Source: Hippasteria phrygiana
Taxonomy: Eukaryota > Echinodermata > Asteroidea > Valvatida > Goniasteridae
Assembly: GCA_037893225.1 (NCBI GenBank)
Contig: JAZGUH010000359.1
Location: 1,364,001 to 1,428,000 of the forward strand
Reading direction: 5' to 3'
Length of the DNA stretch: 64,000 nt
Positions 1-11,568 of this stretch are shown in pieces (positions within the stretch are counted from its first letter, which is position 1; each line of letters begins with the position of its first letter). The translations under genes were made by a program, and so were the position numbers. The notes under the pieces were generated by a model. It did not search any database. It worked only from the letters and a program-made list of their open reading frames with translations, and was not told where the DNA came from.

Positions 1-1629
1 TACTTCAGATTCCCATCTAAATCCAGCTTTGAAAGGTAGGCACTTGAAAATGAAGATCGAAAAACACCCATTTAAAAAAATAGTTTATGATGGACCAGTC
101 AATGGTTTGACGACGATAACATGCGATAAAGGTCAAGTCTGTGTCTTATGAAAGGATTGCATGAATTTAGCACAACTTGAAGGCCAAAGTTTTAAGACTT
201 TTGAGTAAGTTGTTATATAATTAATGAGAATTTGTTTTTATGGCTTGCTCTCATTCGCAGTCGATAAACTACTCCATGTGCCTGTAGAAAAGTCCAATCT
301 TAGAATATAGACGTGTACCGGTATTAATTGAGAATTATTTGTAAATTATAAATACTTCTTGTTAATGAAATAAGATTTTATCTGTGTAAAAAAAAGTATC
401 CCGTTTATATTTTAGTGCATTTCGTTTGTAAGTCTGTGGATAAATAAACACCTCATTGATTTTGTTAGTATTATTTTCACATTTCACTCATCGTTAATTC
501 TTTGTCAACAAATCCTTTGGTTGAACAGTTATTACAGTGAAAGAACTCTCACTCATTGCTGCCAAATTCTGTAAACCTATTTTCAAAGCTTCAGAGTATT
601 GTTTGTAGTCTGGCCTTAGGTGTATCTGCAGCGTAAAACCGTATCCACCGAGTATCCGTATATAAGTAGAACCATTAGTAGAATATCAGACCACTATCTC
701 TAATGTATTTCTTTTATATCGTTCAATTTCTACATTGCTGCTAGAGCCCCACTGCTTCTCAATGGCATGGGTGTCTCGTGTAGCATAGATTATCCGGAGA
801 CGGAGACTACGGCACGGTAAGAAAAGCATGGCTCATGGGCCGCCGATCCGAAAGAGCGTAGATGGGTATGTCAAGTCTGGACGCGATTCCAGCCTGGACT
901 GACAGACTACGAAACCAGATGCGGGGGGGTCTGTCTTCATTCAAATGAGCCACACGGATGAAGTCGGGGATCAAGATCTGACGAAAAACTGCCTTCAAAG
1001 GCTCGATGAATGTCCAGATGCAAGACGCTACCTCCGGTCATAGAGCACCCTAACGTGAGGCTACCGACGGGTGTTACCCTATACCTCACATACCCGAGTA
1101 AACCTCGGTTGATCTGGCTTCACTGAAGGCCGCCCAGCCTCACTGGACAGTATCGGTAACCTGCGCTGAAGACGCAACAGACTGAGTTCATCCCATCAAT
1201 CCTTCAATCCATTTTCCACCCCAACTGTAATCTGAGCCATTAACCTCCTCGACAGGAAACCACATGACTTCTGTATCTGTTTAAAAGAGAAGTATAACAC
1301 CGGTATGTATTATGTATGGTAAGCCGTAAGCAGTTGTGTTCCCCGTTGTTCGACTAACCCATTTTGTTCTCCCTCGATTTTAGCCCTATAAACCCTGCCG
1401 TGATGATGGTATCATTGCGATGCCGTAATCATTCAGCATGGTCGTGGCATGACAGGTGTGTGTGCTTAGTGCTTACACATAGTGTGCCTATTCACCCCAC
1501 ATCGTGTGCTCAAAGATCTGGCCAGAAAGAGCACCAGTTGATCGAAACTCATTGTGTTCTCTCTTTTTCTCTCTCCTTCTCTCTCCTTTTCTCTCCTTTT
1601 CTCTCTCCTTCTTTCCCACTATCGTACAG
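1..1629. other. Probable intron upstream of the first visible SLC16-like exon
   Basis: No exon is recognisable here. The two exons expected before the 1630 exon (by analogy with the downstream paralog, where they are 295 and 294 nt) are not found on either strand, so they probably lie upstream of the window. The stretch ends in a long pyrimidine tract (1554-1625) that leads into the splice acceptor. Confidence 0.55.
1554..1629 (+). promoter_or_regulatory. Polypyrimidine tract and 3' splice acceptor
   Basis: About 65 bases of CTCTCT/TTTCTC-rich sequence followed by TACAG at 1625-1629. The following exon starts in the phase expected for the SLC16 family, which supports its use as an acceptor. 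Confidence 0.6.
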
Positions 1630-2036
1630 GTTCTCTGGTCATGAACCAAGTTGTACATCACCTCATTGCGGCTTGGGGCTGGCGTAACATGTTGCGCTTT
1701 GTGGGCGGCATCATTCTGATAATCTCGGTACCTTGTGTCAGCACTTTTTCCCAGCCCTTCTCCAAGAACCCCGTCCTTACCGACTCGGTAGCTCCTCCAG
1801 ATGAGGAGGAGGAGAGGAAGGATGCGGTTGAGTCGATAGGAGAGGAGAAAACGGTCCTCCAAGAGGAGAAGCAAAGGCTGAAAGCCAAAGAGGCCGAGGC
1901 TGAGGAGGATAGGGAGGATGACGAGAAGCAAGGAAGGTGCGATCGGCTTCGTAACATCGCCTATCCTGAGCTCTGGTTCATGGCAGTCGGCATCATGGCC
2001 GGCTCCATGACGTTGACATTTTACTTGATCAGCATG
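1630..2036 (+). CDS. Exon of SLC16-like gene 1: TM5-TM7 with charged loop
   Basis: Bounded by TACAG at 1625-1629 and GTAAGT at 2037. It encodes WGWRNMLRFVGGIILIIS (TM6), then a cytosolic loop with DEEEERKD and EEKQRLKAKEAEAEEDRED stretches, then FMAVGIMAGSMTLTFYLI (TM7). It corresponds to the 368 nt exon of the paralog at 17768-18135 but is 39 nt longer because of the charged loop. Confidence 0.8.
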
Positions 2037-5000
2037 GTAAGTCTGTAGGTTATGAACATAATACTGTACTTTACGGCCAGTTCATTCATGCCTATGCGAA
2101 AGCGAAGCGAATTAATTAATTAACGCAATTATTTGTTTCATAATGACGGTTACCGTTATCCTAACAAAAGTCGCGCTCCGCTCTAAAATTCGCTTGGAGT
2201 ATGAACCGGGCAAAATCTGCACTAATATGAATACAAAGATTTATACAGAAAAAAATAACTACAGAAAATAAACACAAGCAAATATTACATGAAAAACAAA
2301 GGAATAACACTCACAGTGCAGGGCTGCTTAGGAAAAAGACTGTCGACAAAGTACGATACTGTCGACAGAGGGGAGTGCCGCTCCGACCCTGCATAACGGG
2401 ACACAAAGGCAGTCACGCCGGCCAGGCACAAAACAAATAAACGATGGTATCACTGATAGTGAATGATAGATCTATCATCTGACTAAACAATCAAAAAGTT
2501 TATCAACACTGCATACCCAAGCGTTCCGTTTACAGTGTGCATAATCACCAAGTGGATTTTGCTGTCGTCGGAATTTGACCCAGAAATTTATACTCGTTAA
2601 TTTTTCGGTGAGCATGGCGGATATTCAGAAAATTCATCCAGTAAAGAAGTAACGTTTAAACCAGTGTAGAATTTGTATAATCATGGAGGAAGAATGGTAT
2701 AATTAACTGACAATCGCAAATTTAATTATAAGCTTCACCTTGCGTGGAGGAATTGACCCATCGCCGTTGCGAATCATTCACGCGACTGTAAAAACCAACG
2801 GCTAACACCTTTTTAACACTTCAACGCGTTAATATTATTACTTTACACGTAACGGTATAGGAGGCGTTGCACGCGATTAACACTAAAACACGTTTAAATA
2901 GGCGTTGGTGTTAATGATTATGAACATTCTAAAGTGTTAATATCTACCTAAATTAACACCTCAAGCGTTGATAATCATCAAAACCAACGCCTATTTAAAC
3001 GCGTTTTAATGTTAATCGCGTGCAACGCCTCCTATACCGTTACGTGTAAAGTAATAATATTAACGCGTTGAAGTGTTAAAAAGGTGTTAGCCGTTGGTTT
3101 TTATAGTGCGCCCCCGCCCCTGGCATTGCATGTTCCGACAACACACAACAGAGTGTATTAAAAAAAATCAAATTTCAGTGGTGCAAGAATTCTTATGAGG
3201 CCTTTTTATAAGGTTTCAAACGAAATATACTTTTGAAATAAAAAGTGAAAGTGAATTAAACTGCTGCAAACTGTTGACTGACTGGATTGACCTGAAATAT
3301 ACAAATCAACAAAATTAGCTGGCCTAACGTTCTTTCTCAAACTTTGTCAAAAGATACTTTCCAAGAAATATATAGCTTCCCATGGCACTTAATACTATTT
3401 TCAAATCTTAACCCTAAAGGTGAGCTTCATGACAACACAGGGGTACGAGAAATCAGACTGCACCATGTTCATGATGATGTTGGCCTTGTCAGAGGTCGTG
3501 GGAAAAGTCCTCATCTCGGCAGTCGCCGACATTCTCCCGTTCCCCAAGATTTACCTGTTCGTCGTGGCTAGCCTCTGCGGCGTCGGTGTCATGGTCATGC
3601 TCCTCTTTGCGAATTCATACGGGATGATGCTGGGGCTTGCTGTAGGTAAGTGAACGACTGGAACTGGAGGTTATTGCATGAAACGTCACAATGCAGTGTA
3701 GCACCATTACCAGAGAACCCTTAATATAGTCTGTAACATTTTGGCTACTTCGTCTTTAATTTTAACGTTTTGCTCCTTTCATGAAGCTAAAATTGACATT
3801 GATTTTGACATTGCATGTGAAAGAAGTGTACAGCATACTATTAAATCGAGGGACAGCTTACACTCTCGCTAAGGATAGCACGGTTGTTGCCATTATAAAA
3901 TGTTAATGGTTTAATACAATTCAACGCTCTCCTTTGGTATACTTGCTGTCCCTTAAATTGATAATTGGCAAATGATGTATCATTTTGTTTGTTTTCCTTT
4001 ATCATTTCCAGCTTCTCTGAATATTAACCCTCTCTACCCCCACAGTTGCAGGCTTGTTGGTCATGTCGGTCTTTGACACCCTACCGTACTCCATCTGCGT
4101 GGAGGTATTCGGCTCGGCGAAGAGTCTGGACACGTCCGCGGTCTTGATCATCACGAGTGGCGTCGGGCTCATCCTGGGTTCATTACTCGGTGAGTGCAAG
4201 TCGTGACGGTTTGGGGTAATATTCTGTGCACTGCTTGAAACTTGGATTTAAAGGATTCTTCTAAGGGCAACACGTACCTCGAAAAGACATTTCAAATGAT
4301 ACCGCAAGACGGTTTATTCACCATCCACCTTGAATCTTTTATTATGTAGTTCTTTCTGCGTCTAATCTGTAGCTCAAAAGATTTTCTATTGCGAATCGAA
4401 CGTCAGCGTCTCAAAACACAAGTGCTTTCTGCATTGATGTATGGATTTATGTACTGTGGTTACGGTCTGATCGAGTTATGCAGTTTCACGTAGCTATATG
4501 CTGGTCCAGAGGCACGGATGTACTACTCCATGCGAAAGTATTGGTTCATTTGCGGAATAAATTAGGCCGAGCCTGATGTCAAGACTTTGGTAATGTTATG
4601 GGCTTTAATCTTTAAGTGGTTGGAATGGGTTGTGTTGGTCCATCATCTTGTGTCATTACCATGAGTTGACTGGACAGTTCGATCAAGATCAGTAGTTATA
4701 TTTGTGTTGACAGTTATTGGACTAACTTTGCCTGAATGCTGGCTAGTCCGGACCACCAGTCGATCACGTTGAATGGACTGAACCTACATGATTAATATTT
4801 GTCATGCTGAACAGTGACATGAGACCAGTGTTGTTAGTTGTACTAGGATGGTATTGCGGTGTAACGTACACATGAATCAACCACTGGCTATTAACTAATT
4901 TCATTGATCAAACTTGGTCTTGGGCGACGTCAAGTCACGTAACGGTTATAAATGACCACGCCAACTATTTCTTAGAATTACTTGATAGGCCTACACGCTA

Positions 5001-5293
5001 TAATACCGTGAACCCTCCCAATCTCATCCTTATTCTCCTCAGGCATGAGCGTGGACCACTCCGGCAATTTCAACTCGGCCATCTTCGCCTGTATTGGCAT
5101 TTACTCTCTCTGCGTGCTCCTCTTCATCGCTGTTCCCATCTACCAGAGACTCTTCGCCAAGGAACGCTACGTCATGGTTCGTAACAGACGGAAGGCCCTA
5201 CTCATGGAATCTGACGGGCCAGAGCGCACATTCGACCCGTCGCCTCTTCCTTCACCGGAGTACGTCTACTTGGATATTGTCAGCGTTGTATGA
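1630..5293 (+). CDS. Monocarboxylate transporter-like protein (SLC16/MFS), 5'-partial, four exons
   Basis: Predicted 12-TM major facilitator carrier of the SLC16 type, acting at the plasma membrane or another membrane; the substrate cannot be told from sequence. Coding exons are 1630-2036, 3420-3645, 4046-4189 and 5043-5293, joined in phases 1, 0, 1, 1 and ending at TGA 5291-5293. Visible are the TM5-6 start (GSLVMNQVVHHLIAAWGWRN, the family 'GS.VG...YGWR' region), a TM6-7 cytosolic loop, TM7-12, and a short tail. The loop is unusually rich in Glu/Lys/Arg. About 341 residues are present; the first ~200 (TM1-4) would be upstream of the window. The exon layout matches the gene at 11274-31334, so the two are tandem paralogs. 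The third exon could begin at 4046 or 4052, both in frame. Alternative: a pseudogene lacking its 5' half, although the visible exons carry no stops. Confidence 0.8.
2075..2212. repeat. Short TIR element, gene 1 intron
   Basis: The left edge GGCCAGTTCATTCATGCC, followed by GCGAAGCGAATTA, is mirrored on the other strand at the right edge by CCGGTTCATACTCC and AAGCGAATTTTAG. This fits an imperfect terminal inverted repeat of a non-autonomous element. Family not known. Confidence 0.4.
2784..3109. repeat. Long foldback (inverted-repeat) element
   Basis: Two arms of about 140-160 bases face each other. The left arm contains AAAACCAACGGCTAACACC and CGTAACGGTATAGGAGGCG, and the right arm is its near-exact complement, ending GGTGTTAGCCGTTGGTTTTT. 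Only a few mismatches are visible and the unpaired centre near 2944-2950 is very short. It lies wholly in the intron between the 1630 and 3420 exons. Probably a MITE or foldback transposon; no coding capacity. Confidence 0.85.
3420..3645 (+). CDS. Exon of SLC16-like gene 1: TM8-TM9 region
   Basis: 226 nt, acceptor AAAG at 3419, donor GTAAGT at 3646. It encodes VSFMTTQGYEKSDC then a membrane segment containing LSEVVGKVLISAVAD and further hydrophobic segments to LGLAV. Its length and phases equal the paralogous exon 22182-22407. Confidence 0.85.
4046..4189 (+). CDS. Exon of SLC16-like gene 1: TM10-TM11 region
   Basis: 144 nt, the same length and phases as the paralogous exon 29981-30124. It encodes LLVMSVFDTLPYSICVEVFG and then TSAVLIITSGVGLILGSLLG. 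Donor GTGAGT at 4190. An alternative acceptor six bases downstream (TTGCAG) is also in frame. Confidence 0.8.
5043..5293 (+). CDS. Last exon of SLC16-like gene 1: TM12 and C-terminal tail
   Basis: Acceptor CTCAG at 5042. It encodes GMSVDHSGNFNSAIFACIGI, matching the family 'G...D.TG.Y' motif before TM12, then a basic tail (KERYVMVRNRRKALL) ending at the stop codon 5291-5293. Confidence 0.85.
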
Positions 5294-6026
5294 CAGGACT
5301 CGGGCAGACAAAAAATGGACCTTTGAACTTTGTTGCCAGATTTATATTTGATATACGGTATTCTATATGCATGTGTATAACGGATGCATTGTCTTTGAAA
5401 TGGTGCGCGCTTGGAAAAAATGTATTTTCTGTGATGAATGAAGCAAAATGCTTCTCTATAATATTACTGATAATTTTTAATCTAGAATGACGCAAAAACC
5501 TGCAAAGTTTACAACTTTAGGCATTGATGTGTGATTCTGGAGTCTATATACCCGGAGTAAATGAGTCTGTTGCTTGTTGTAGGCAGTTTTTGTGAGTGGG
5601 AAAGTTTTCTATATTAATTGAGTCAAATGCGAAAATGTGAATGAGATTGTTGAAATACTTTTATAATATATTATTCTTTTTTTTTACATAAAGATAATGA
5701 AGTGATACAAAAAAATACACAATTGTAACGATCAGGAAACAAGAAGTAAACATACAAGTGTAATGAAACACTATCGTCAACGGAACGTGGCTGGGGGATA
5801 CACAGGAAGAGATAGAGGGTTTCAAAGGGAAGGGGGGGGGGGGGGTGATCGAGAGCAAAAAGGAGATGCAACACGTAGTATTCTTGGTGGCACCCATCGA
5901 CCCGAAGTAACAAAAGCATTTTTAAAAGAAGGGACGCAACACCCATGCAACATGCACTGGTCTGAAAACTACAAAAATACATGTTAAAAGGTGATTGTGC
6001 GCATGGTTAATCGGGGAAAAGTCTCA

Positions 6027-6152
6027 GGACCTGTCCGAATTACTTGGCTACGGCTTGAAATTACACGGGTCTATGGGAAGTGGCTGCAGCCGGCCGCTAC
6101 CATAGACATGTGTGTAACATCCAGCCGTAGCCAAGTAATTCGGACAGGGCCT
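6027..6152. mobile_element. MITE with ~30 bp TIRs
   Basis: CCTGTCCGAATTACTTGGCT at the left is the complement of AGCCAAGTAATTCGGACAGG at the right; the pairing continues inward through TACGGCT and around TTACAC and CCATAGAC. About 126 bp with no coding capacity. Confidence 0.75.
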
Positions 6153-6153
6153 C

Positions 6154-6290
6154 ACAATAGACCAATCCAGTAAGCGCCGTCAATCATAACCACACAGGCG
6201 CCCCAAGTTCATCAAACTTTTACACCACATAGTCGCGTCTGTGATTGGTTACCACGTCAAGGAGGCGGGCCACATGGATCGGTCTATTGT
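6154..6290. mobile_element. Short TIR element directly next to the previous MITE
   Basis: ACAATAGACCAATCCA at the left is mirrored by TGGATCGGTCTATTGT at the right, with one mismatch. About 137 bp. It abuts the 6027-6152 element, so the two may be one composite insertion. Confidence 0.55.
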
Positions 6291-8344
6291 CCTTGAGAAA
6301 TGTCTTTGTCTTTGAGAATGTGTGTTCCATACAAGAGAGTAATGTGATGTTGGAAAGGATGGAGAAGAATTGACGCTCCTGCTTATAAGATGGGGAAAAC
6401 AGACAACTGTTTAGTTATAAAGTAAAACCCAACCATGATGTTGCTTTGGGAACTTTGTTTTCGCAGTTTGCTAGCAACATCTCGTATATTTGTTCACAGC
6501 GAATGTTCAGTCTTACGTTTACACATCTGAACTCGGTTGGATCCAGTGTAACAGAAAGGGGAAATGGGACGTGAATAAGTTTTGGGGGGATGAATACAGA
6601 ATCAGTGGACTGAATTTGAACACAAGCAATATTAGAGAAGCAAGAAACGGAACGAATTTTTCCACTCGTTGGGTATAAACAGTAAACGGGAAACATTTAG
6701 TTTTGCTCCTAGAATCTACCTCCGAACGCTAAGAAATGTCACCAATGTTAGTCTAAGTTTACAATATTATAGTTTCTATTTATATGAGACACGTGCATAA
6801 CGTTTAGTCACCATTATGCAATTTTCTGGTGACGGACTAATATCACGTGTGATTTAACTTCATTTGATGACAGTTTTGAGGCTCAAATATGTTCCTGCCA
6901 TGTGTTTTTTTTTTACTAGTTGGTTTGAAGACTATACAAGTGACAAATTGAAGGTTACAATTATTTTGTTCATTTTTGGCACGATTTCGAAATCGTCGGT
7001 GGTTAGGTAAAATCGGTAGGTAAAATCTGCACATACATTTTATGTGTGTCCAGTTAATCAGTCAAAACATTATTTCTGTTTCTATAGCTGTCCGTCAATT
7101 TAGTTTTTTTTGCAAATAATGTAATTTTTATCAAAGTTAAGCTTCGGTTTTTGGTTAGATGCAAAACCAAGCGCCATATACAATTTCACACGGGGACATA
7201 CTGCAAAAGAATGCACAGCTGTATTATATATATTTATTACTTTCTAGATGCATGCATTCAGCTATCACCTGACGTGTGAAAGTGCGAATCTGTGAATCTG
7301 CAATTTCTTTTTTATCTGGAAGTTTTCCGTTTCCGTGTGATATTTTATGTGGTGCTCGGGGTATTTACCATGAAAGTGTTAAGAGAATATTACATATTTT
7401 ATCAGCATGGTATTTGTAAATAAAAGCAAATATTTATTTTATATTTGGAGTATTTCTGGTCATTGTTATTAACAGGCGACGGCAGAGTTGCCTCTGCCAG
7501 CTTTGCGTACTTTAAAAGAAGAAAGACGCCTGTTGTATTTCAACTTTGTTGACAGTGGCGAGGGCGAATATCCTGGAGCTGTTGATTAAGCTGTGTTTAG
7601 TTCCCAGCTACATGGGCGTTAACGGGGCATAATTAATGGCATAATTAATGGCATAATTATTGGGGTGCGGGGCTGATATACTTCCTGACGTAGGCGGTTC
7701 CATTTAACCCCAAAGTCCAGTTAAATCCGTTGTCGATCGCGTAAATATCAGGCCGTGTCCGAATGACTGAAAAACAATGAAAAACATATACGGCAAGGCT
7801 GAAGGTGCGGATTAGGGTAAGAAATATGGTTAGTGTTTGGTCAGGGTTTAGGATTATGGTCCGGGTTGGGATGAGGGTCATAATGACACCGACACTGAGA
7901 GATTTTTGTTCTACTCCTACCCGTAATTAAGGCATGATAAAAGACCCCGAAAATGTGGCTGATATGAGGCTATTAACTTTAAACGCATGTCAAAGAAAAG
8001 TTTGTCCAAACAATATGGAAGAGTCCTCAGTTGTAAAACACGACTGGGTGTGTGTGTGGCGCACCCAGGATTTGTGTTGGGGGTTTACCAATTATAACCC
8101 TCACATTTTGCACAATAAAAAAAACATTTTGCCCCAAATTTTGAAAGGGGGAGGTGGGTATAGGACTGGCAACAGCTTCGAAACACTGAAAGTAGGAGAC
8201 TAAAAACAGAAGCGCTAGTGCCGGCCGGCTGCTGCTCTTTTCTATGTTTTTCTTTATGCCGAACTGCCAAAAGTGGGGGTGGGGTGGGGGGGGGGGGGGG
8301 TGGGGTCCACCTCCCCTGTTCCACCGCCGTAAGTTGTTTTTTTT

Positions 8345-8612
8345 TACGTTGGTGGCACCATTTGGAATAATCTTGGTTCCAAGACGTCCTTAGCGGTGCG
8401 ACGTATAGCGCGCCACGGCCGGCCGACAGCGCCCTCTAGCAACACTTACTGACACGCCAAGGCCAAATCGCTAAGAACGTCTTGGAGCAAGTTCGGTTGG
8501 GCGACGAGAGTGACTATATAGACAGGAGCCCCATTTCGTAAGCAGAACTTGCGAAATAACCAAGACGGTCTTAGCGTTTTGGCCGTTGGCCTTGGAACCA
8601 AGACTACATTTG
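8345..8612. repeat. Degenerate inverted-repeat element
   Basis: TCTTGGTTCCAAGACGTCCT near the left and GTCTTAGCG...CCTTGGAACCAAGACT near the right are inverted copies. A second inverted pair (CTAAGAACGTCTTGG) lies inside. Probably a decayed TIR element. Confidence 0.45.
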
Positions 8613-9142
8613 GAACTGTATACTGCTCGATCATGCCACACAATACACGTAAATCTTGCACCGGTACGCCAGCACAGTCTTACTTACTGTGGTGTCATTC
8701 TTGTAGGGGTGGCGTTAAAGTTGCATTCAGTTTCGCGTATAAAGGAAACCAACGAGATAGTCTATCCAATTTTATAATGAAGAAACTCTGGGTCGTATGA
8801 AGTTCAGCCTTGTCAAACTAGATTTTGGGCAACTGTTCTGACAAAGTATGATGCTGAGAACAGTCGCCGATGCGTAATCCACGGTTCAAGGCCTCCCTGG
8901 CACCGTGTGTACCTCGATGATACAGAGGGTTCGAATGCGTGACCAACGCATGACCCATGCAACAACAAAAATGATGTCTGGTAGGGATGTGACCATGAAC
9001 AAATTACAGTCAAAATTGAACCAAAATACAGCATGTAAAATAAACCGAAACAAATGAACCAGCAGGAGCAAGGTATTTTTTCTGAGTGAAAGTGAACTTT
9101 TTCGAAAATTATTTACCAACCTTGGAGCTATAGCAGCCAATA

Positions 9143-9332
9143 CGTCACCGTTTTCACGAACTGACACTCGCGCGCACCTAGTACCTGGGTGTCAGTTCGT
9201 GAAACCGCGTACTGAGTAAATTTCGGTTTCACGAACTGACACCCAGGTGTACGTGCGCACATTGGGCACTGACTCGCTAGAGAAGACTTCGTTTTCACGA
9301 ATTGACACGCAAGCATGTAGCGGCATGACTTC
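9143..9332 (+). repeat. Dispersed repeat with CACGAACTGACACCC modules (copy 1)
   Basis: The 15-base module TTTCACGAACTGACA recurs in direct and inverted orientation about four times within 190 bp. The same arrangement, including GCACTGACTCGCTAGAGAAG, is found in opposite orientation at about 45385-45540. Confidence 0.7.
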
Positions 9333-9637
9333 GACGCATGCTCAGCGCGGCTTTCTGTATCCAGGCTGCGCTGATGTATTTTGTAACGTGTAGTCTGGTC
9401 TCGATATGCACGCGTATCTAAACATGGAGGAATAAAAACATTCATGATGGCCAAACAAACATCTGCGGAATGTGCAGGCATTTAGAGCAATAACTAACAG
9501 CCAACGAGCCTATTGTATTGAAATAGGCGCAATCGATATGCACATAATTGCATCATGTTTCACAAACACGGTTGTGGGAAGGCTATTGCGGTCGCGGGGT
9601 CTGGTGTACGGTGAAATGTTGTCACACCGGTCACGTG

Positions 9638-9676
9638 AGAGGGTTTAACCATGGAGAATTCTCCATGGTTTAACCA
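9638..9676. repeat. Short perfect palindrome
   Basis: AACCATGGAGAATTCTCCATGG with flanking GTTTAACC on both sides forms an uninterrupted palindrome of at least 24 bases. Likely the tip of a small foldback sequence. Confidence 0.6.
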
Positions 9677-9684
9677 ATAATAGG

Positions 9685-10265
9685 GTAAAGGAGTCGGATA
9701 TTCATGGAGTCGGAGTATTCTATGACACCGGCTATATGCCTACTAGTACTCTCTTAATGTAAAAAAACATACTTTCCAAAAGAGTTATCAAACCACTCCA
9801 AAAGACGTAGTGAATCTCTTATAAAAACCACTCCTAAAGACTGAAAACCACTACTTAAGAGTGAGCCTGGTCCCTTTTTTTTATGGCTCCTTGAAAAAGT
9901 GGAAATTTCACTCTTTTGGAGTACTGTGGTTTTCACTCTTTTAGTGGTTTTTATGAGATTCACCGGGATTCACTCTTTTGAAGAGCAAGTTTTTCACTCT
10001 TTTACATTAGTAGAGCAGGCCTATACACACTCCAGACGGTACGGGGGGGGGGGGGGATGTTCCGTCTGTCCCATATCTTGCTTCAAATGAAAATCTGCGA
10101 TCATGACCCACACTCCAAATGCAATTATCGATGTTCATTGCAATTTATAGGCCTATCGAAGTTCAGCCCCGCATCATTGAAATGCCATGTGCGAAAGTTG
10201 CTATGGGTTGGCTACGCCGCCCAAATTATTATAGCCGGTGTCATCATGAATATCCGACTCCATGA
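9685..10265. repeat. Inverted flanks GGAGTCGGATATTCATG around a hairpin element
   Basis: GGAGTCGGATATTCATG and TGACACCGGCTATA at 9690-9740 recur inverted at about 10222-10255. They enclose another element (9748-10011), giving a nested arrangement. Confidence 0.55.
9748..10011. mobile_element. TIR element built of ACTCTTTT/AAAAGAGT modules
   Basis: It begins CTCTTAATGTAAAAAAAC and ends TTTTTCACTCTTTTACATTA. Many inner segments (CACTCTTTTGGAGT, AAACCACTCC, TAAAAACCACT) pair across the centre near 9875. A possible TAGTA-type duplication flanks it. Confidence 0.6.
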
Positions 10266-11273
10266 TGAGTATAGGCTATGCCTACTCCATAGAGTTATAT
10301 AGAAAGATATAGCTCTATGGCCTACTCTCAACTTGAAGAACTTCAGGCTCCTCACTGTACTGGCCGTGACCCTCATGCACGGGGCCGGCGGGCCGGGGGT
10401 CGCTGCTTGTCTTGTCTCTTAATTGTCTTGTCTTTGCGTACCGTGGATTCAAATATTGTCGGCAACTTCCGACGTCCATGATTTCTGACCGCCAACGAGG
10501 GAGATCTGCTCTCAGTTTTTGTTTTTCCCCCTCCCATAAAACTTCTGATCGTAATCATAATTTTACTAGGAGTAACGCATAGCAAACCCCACCAAAACGT
10601 CGGAAAGGGCAGTTCGTAACACAAATCCACAGTTTAAACAAGGGAACAACTGTCAATTCATATTATTGTGTGTATTTACAGTGAAACGATTGCTAAGTAC
10701 TTGCCCTAAGACCGTGACTTCGATGTGCGTGGGTGTGAGTGACCAAGTCAATGCGCAGCTTACGAAATACACGTCGGAATATAACATCGCATGCCGGTCA
10801 AAACTAGTTCTGTCCTGTTCCATCTAAAAATGTAAACAGGGAATTTTGCAGTAATGCGTCATTTTCTTTTCTAGACTGTTATTGTTTTTATGGCAAAATG
10901 TCAAGTCACGTTCCCCCGACTCATTTCCATTAGTATAAAGTGGGTATGTTCTATCTGTGGAAGAAAAATGTAACAGGACTTTGTTTCAGCGTTGAAAAGA
11001 CTAGATATAACAGTCATGAATAATTCCACACCCCTATTAAGAAAATCCATTGGTCTAACAAACAGCTGGCAGCGTTTATGTCAACAAGATCCAGCTACTT
11101 TCATATTTCACCAGGTACCATTTTTCTTTTATGTCAGATGAGGAGAAATTGATGCTGCAGACGGAGGCACAGATTTAGAGAATGGAGACAGATCCCCTAA
11201 ATTTTAAGCAACCAGAAAGAACTTTCATGTCTAATTTTCACTCATAACATTTGGGGACACAGCAGGCCAGCGG

Positions 11274-11568
11274 ATGAACAAAATGACGACCGAGAAACAT
11301 TACAGTAGACTGCCGTTTGCGGACGGGGAGAAAGAGGTTGAGAACACGGCAGATGTCGCAGCAGCAGCAGCAGCAGCAGCGCCTACTACAGACGACAACA
11401 AAGGAAAATGGCGACTTGGTTGTGGCAAATTCCGCCGGCCTGGCTGGAAGTGGGTGATTCTGTTGGGCGCCTTCGTCTTACGGGCCACGTTCAATGGGTT
11501 TCTGTCCAACTACACCACGCTGTCGTTCAAACTGCGGGGGTTCTACGGGACGAATGAGGAAATCTTAG
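11274..11568 (+). CDS. Exon 1 of SLC16-like gene 2: N-terminus and TM1
   Basis: It begins MNKMTTEKHYSRLPF, contains a polyalanine run, a basic stretch (KWRLGCGKFRRPG) and TM1, and ends in phase 1 at GTTTGG (11569). The start was chosen because it is the first in-frame ATG before the family-like TM1. Confidence 0.8.

Larger units (their letters stand above)
5294..11273. other. Intergenic region between tandem SLC16-like genes
   Basis: It contains the 3' UTR of gene 1 (no clear polyadenylation site was identified), several inverted-repeat elements listed separately, G-runs at about 5830-5845, 8283-8300 and 10044-10056, and presumably the promoter and 5' UTR of gene 2 near its right end. No convincing coding exon was seen. 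Confidence 0.6.

Noticed and set aside
1364..1628. Open frame upstream of the 1630 exon as an N-terminal exon
   Set aside because: It has no SLC16 features, includes the polypyrimidine tract, and the splice acceptor at 1629 explains the boundary better.
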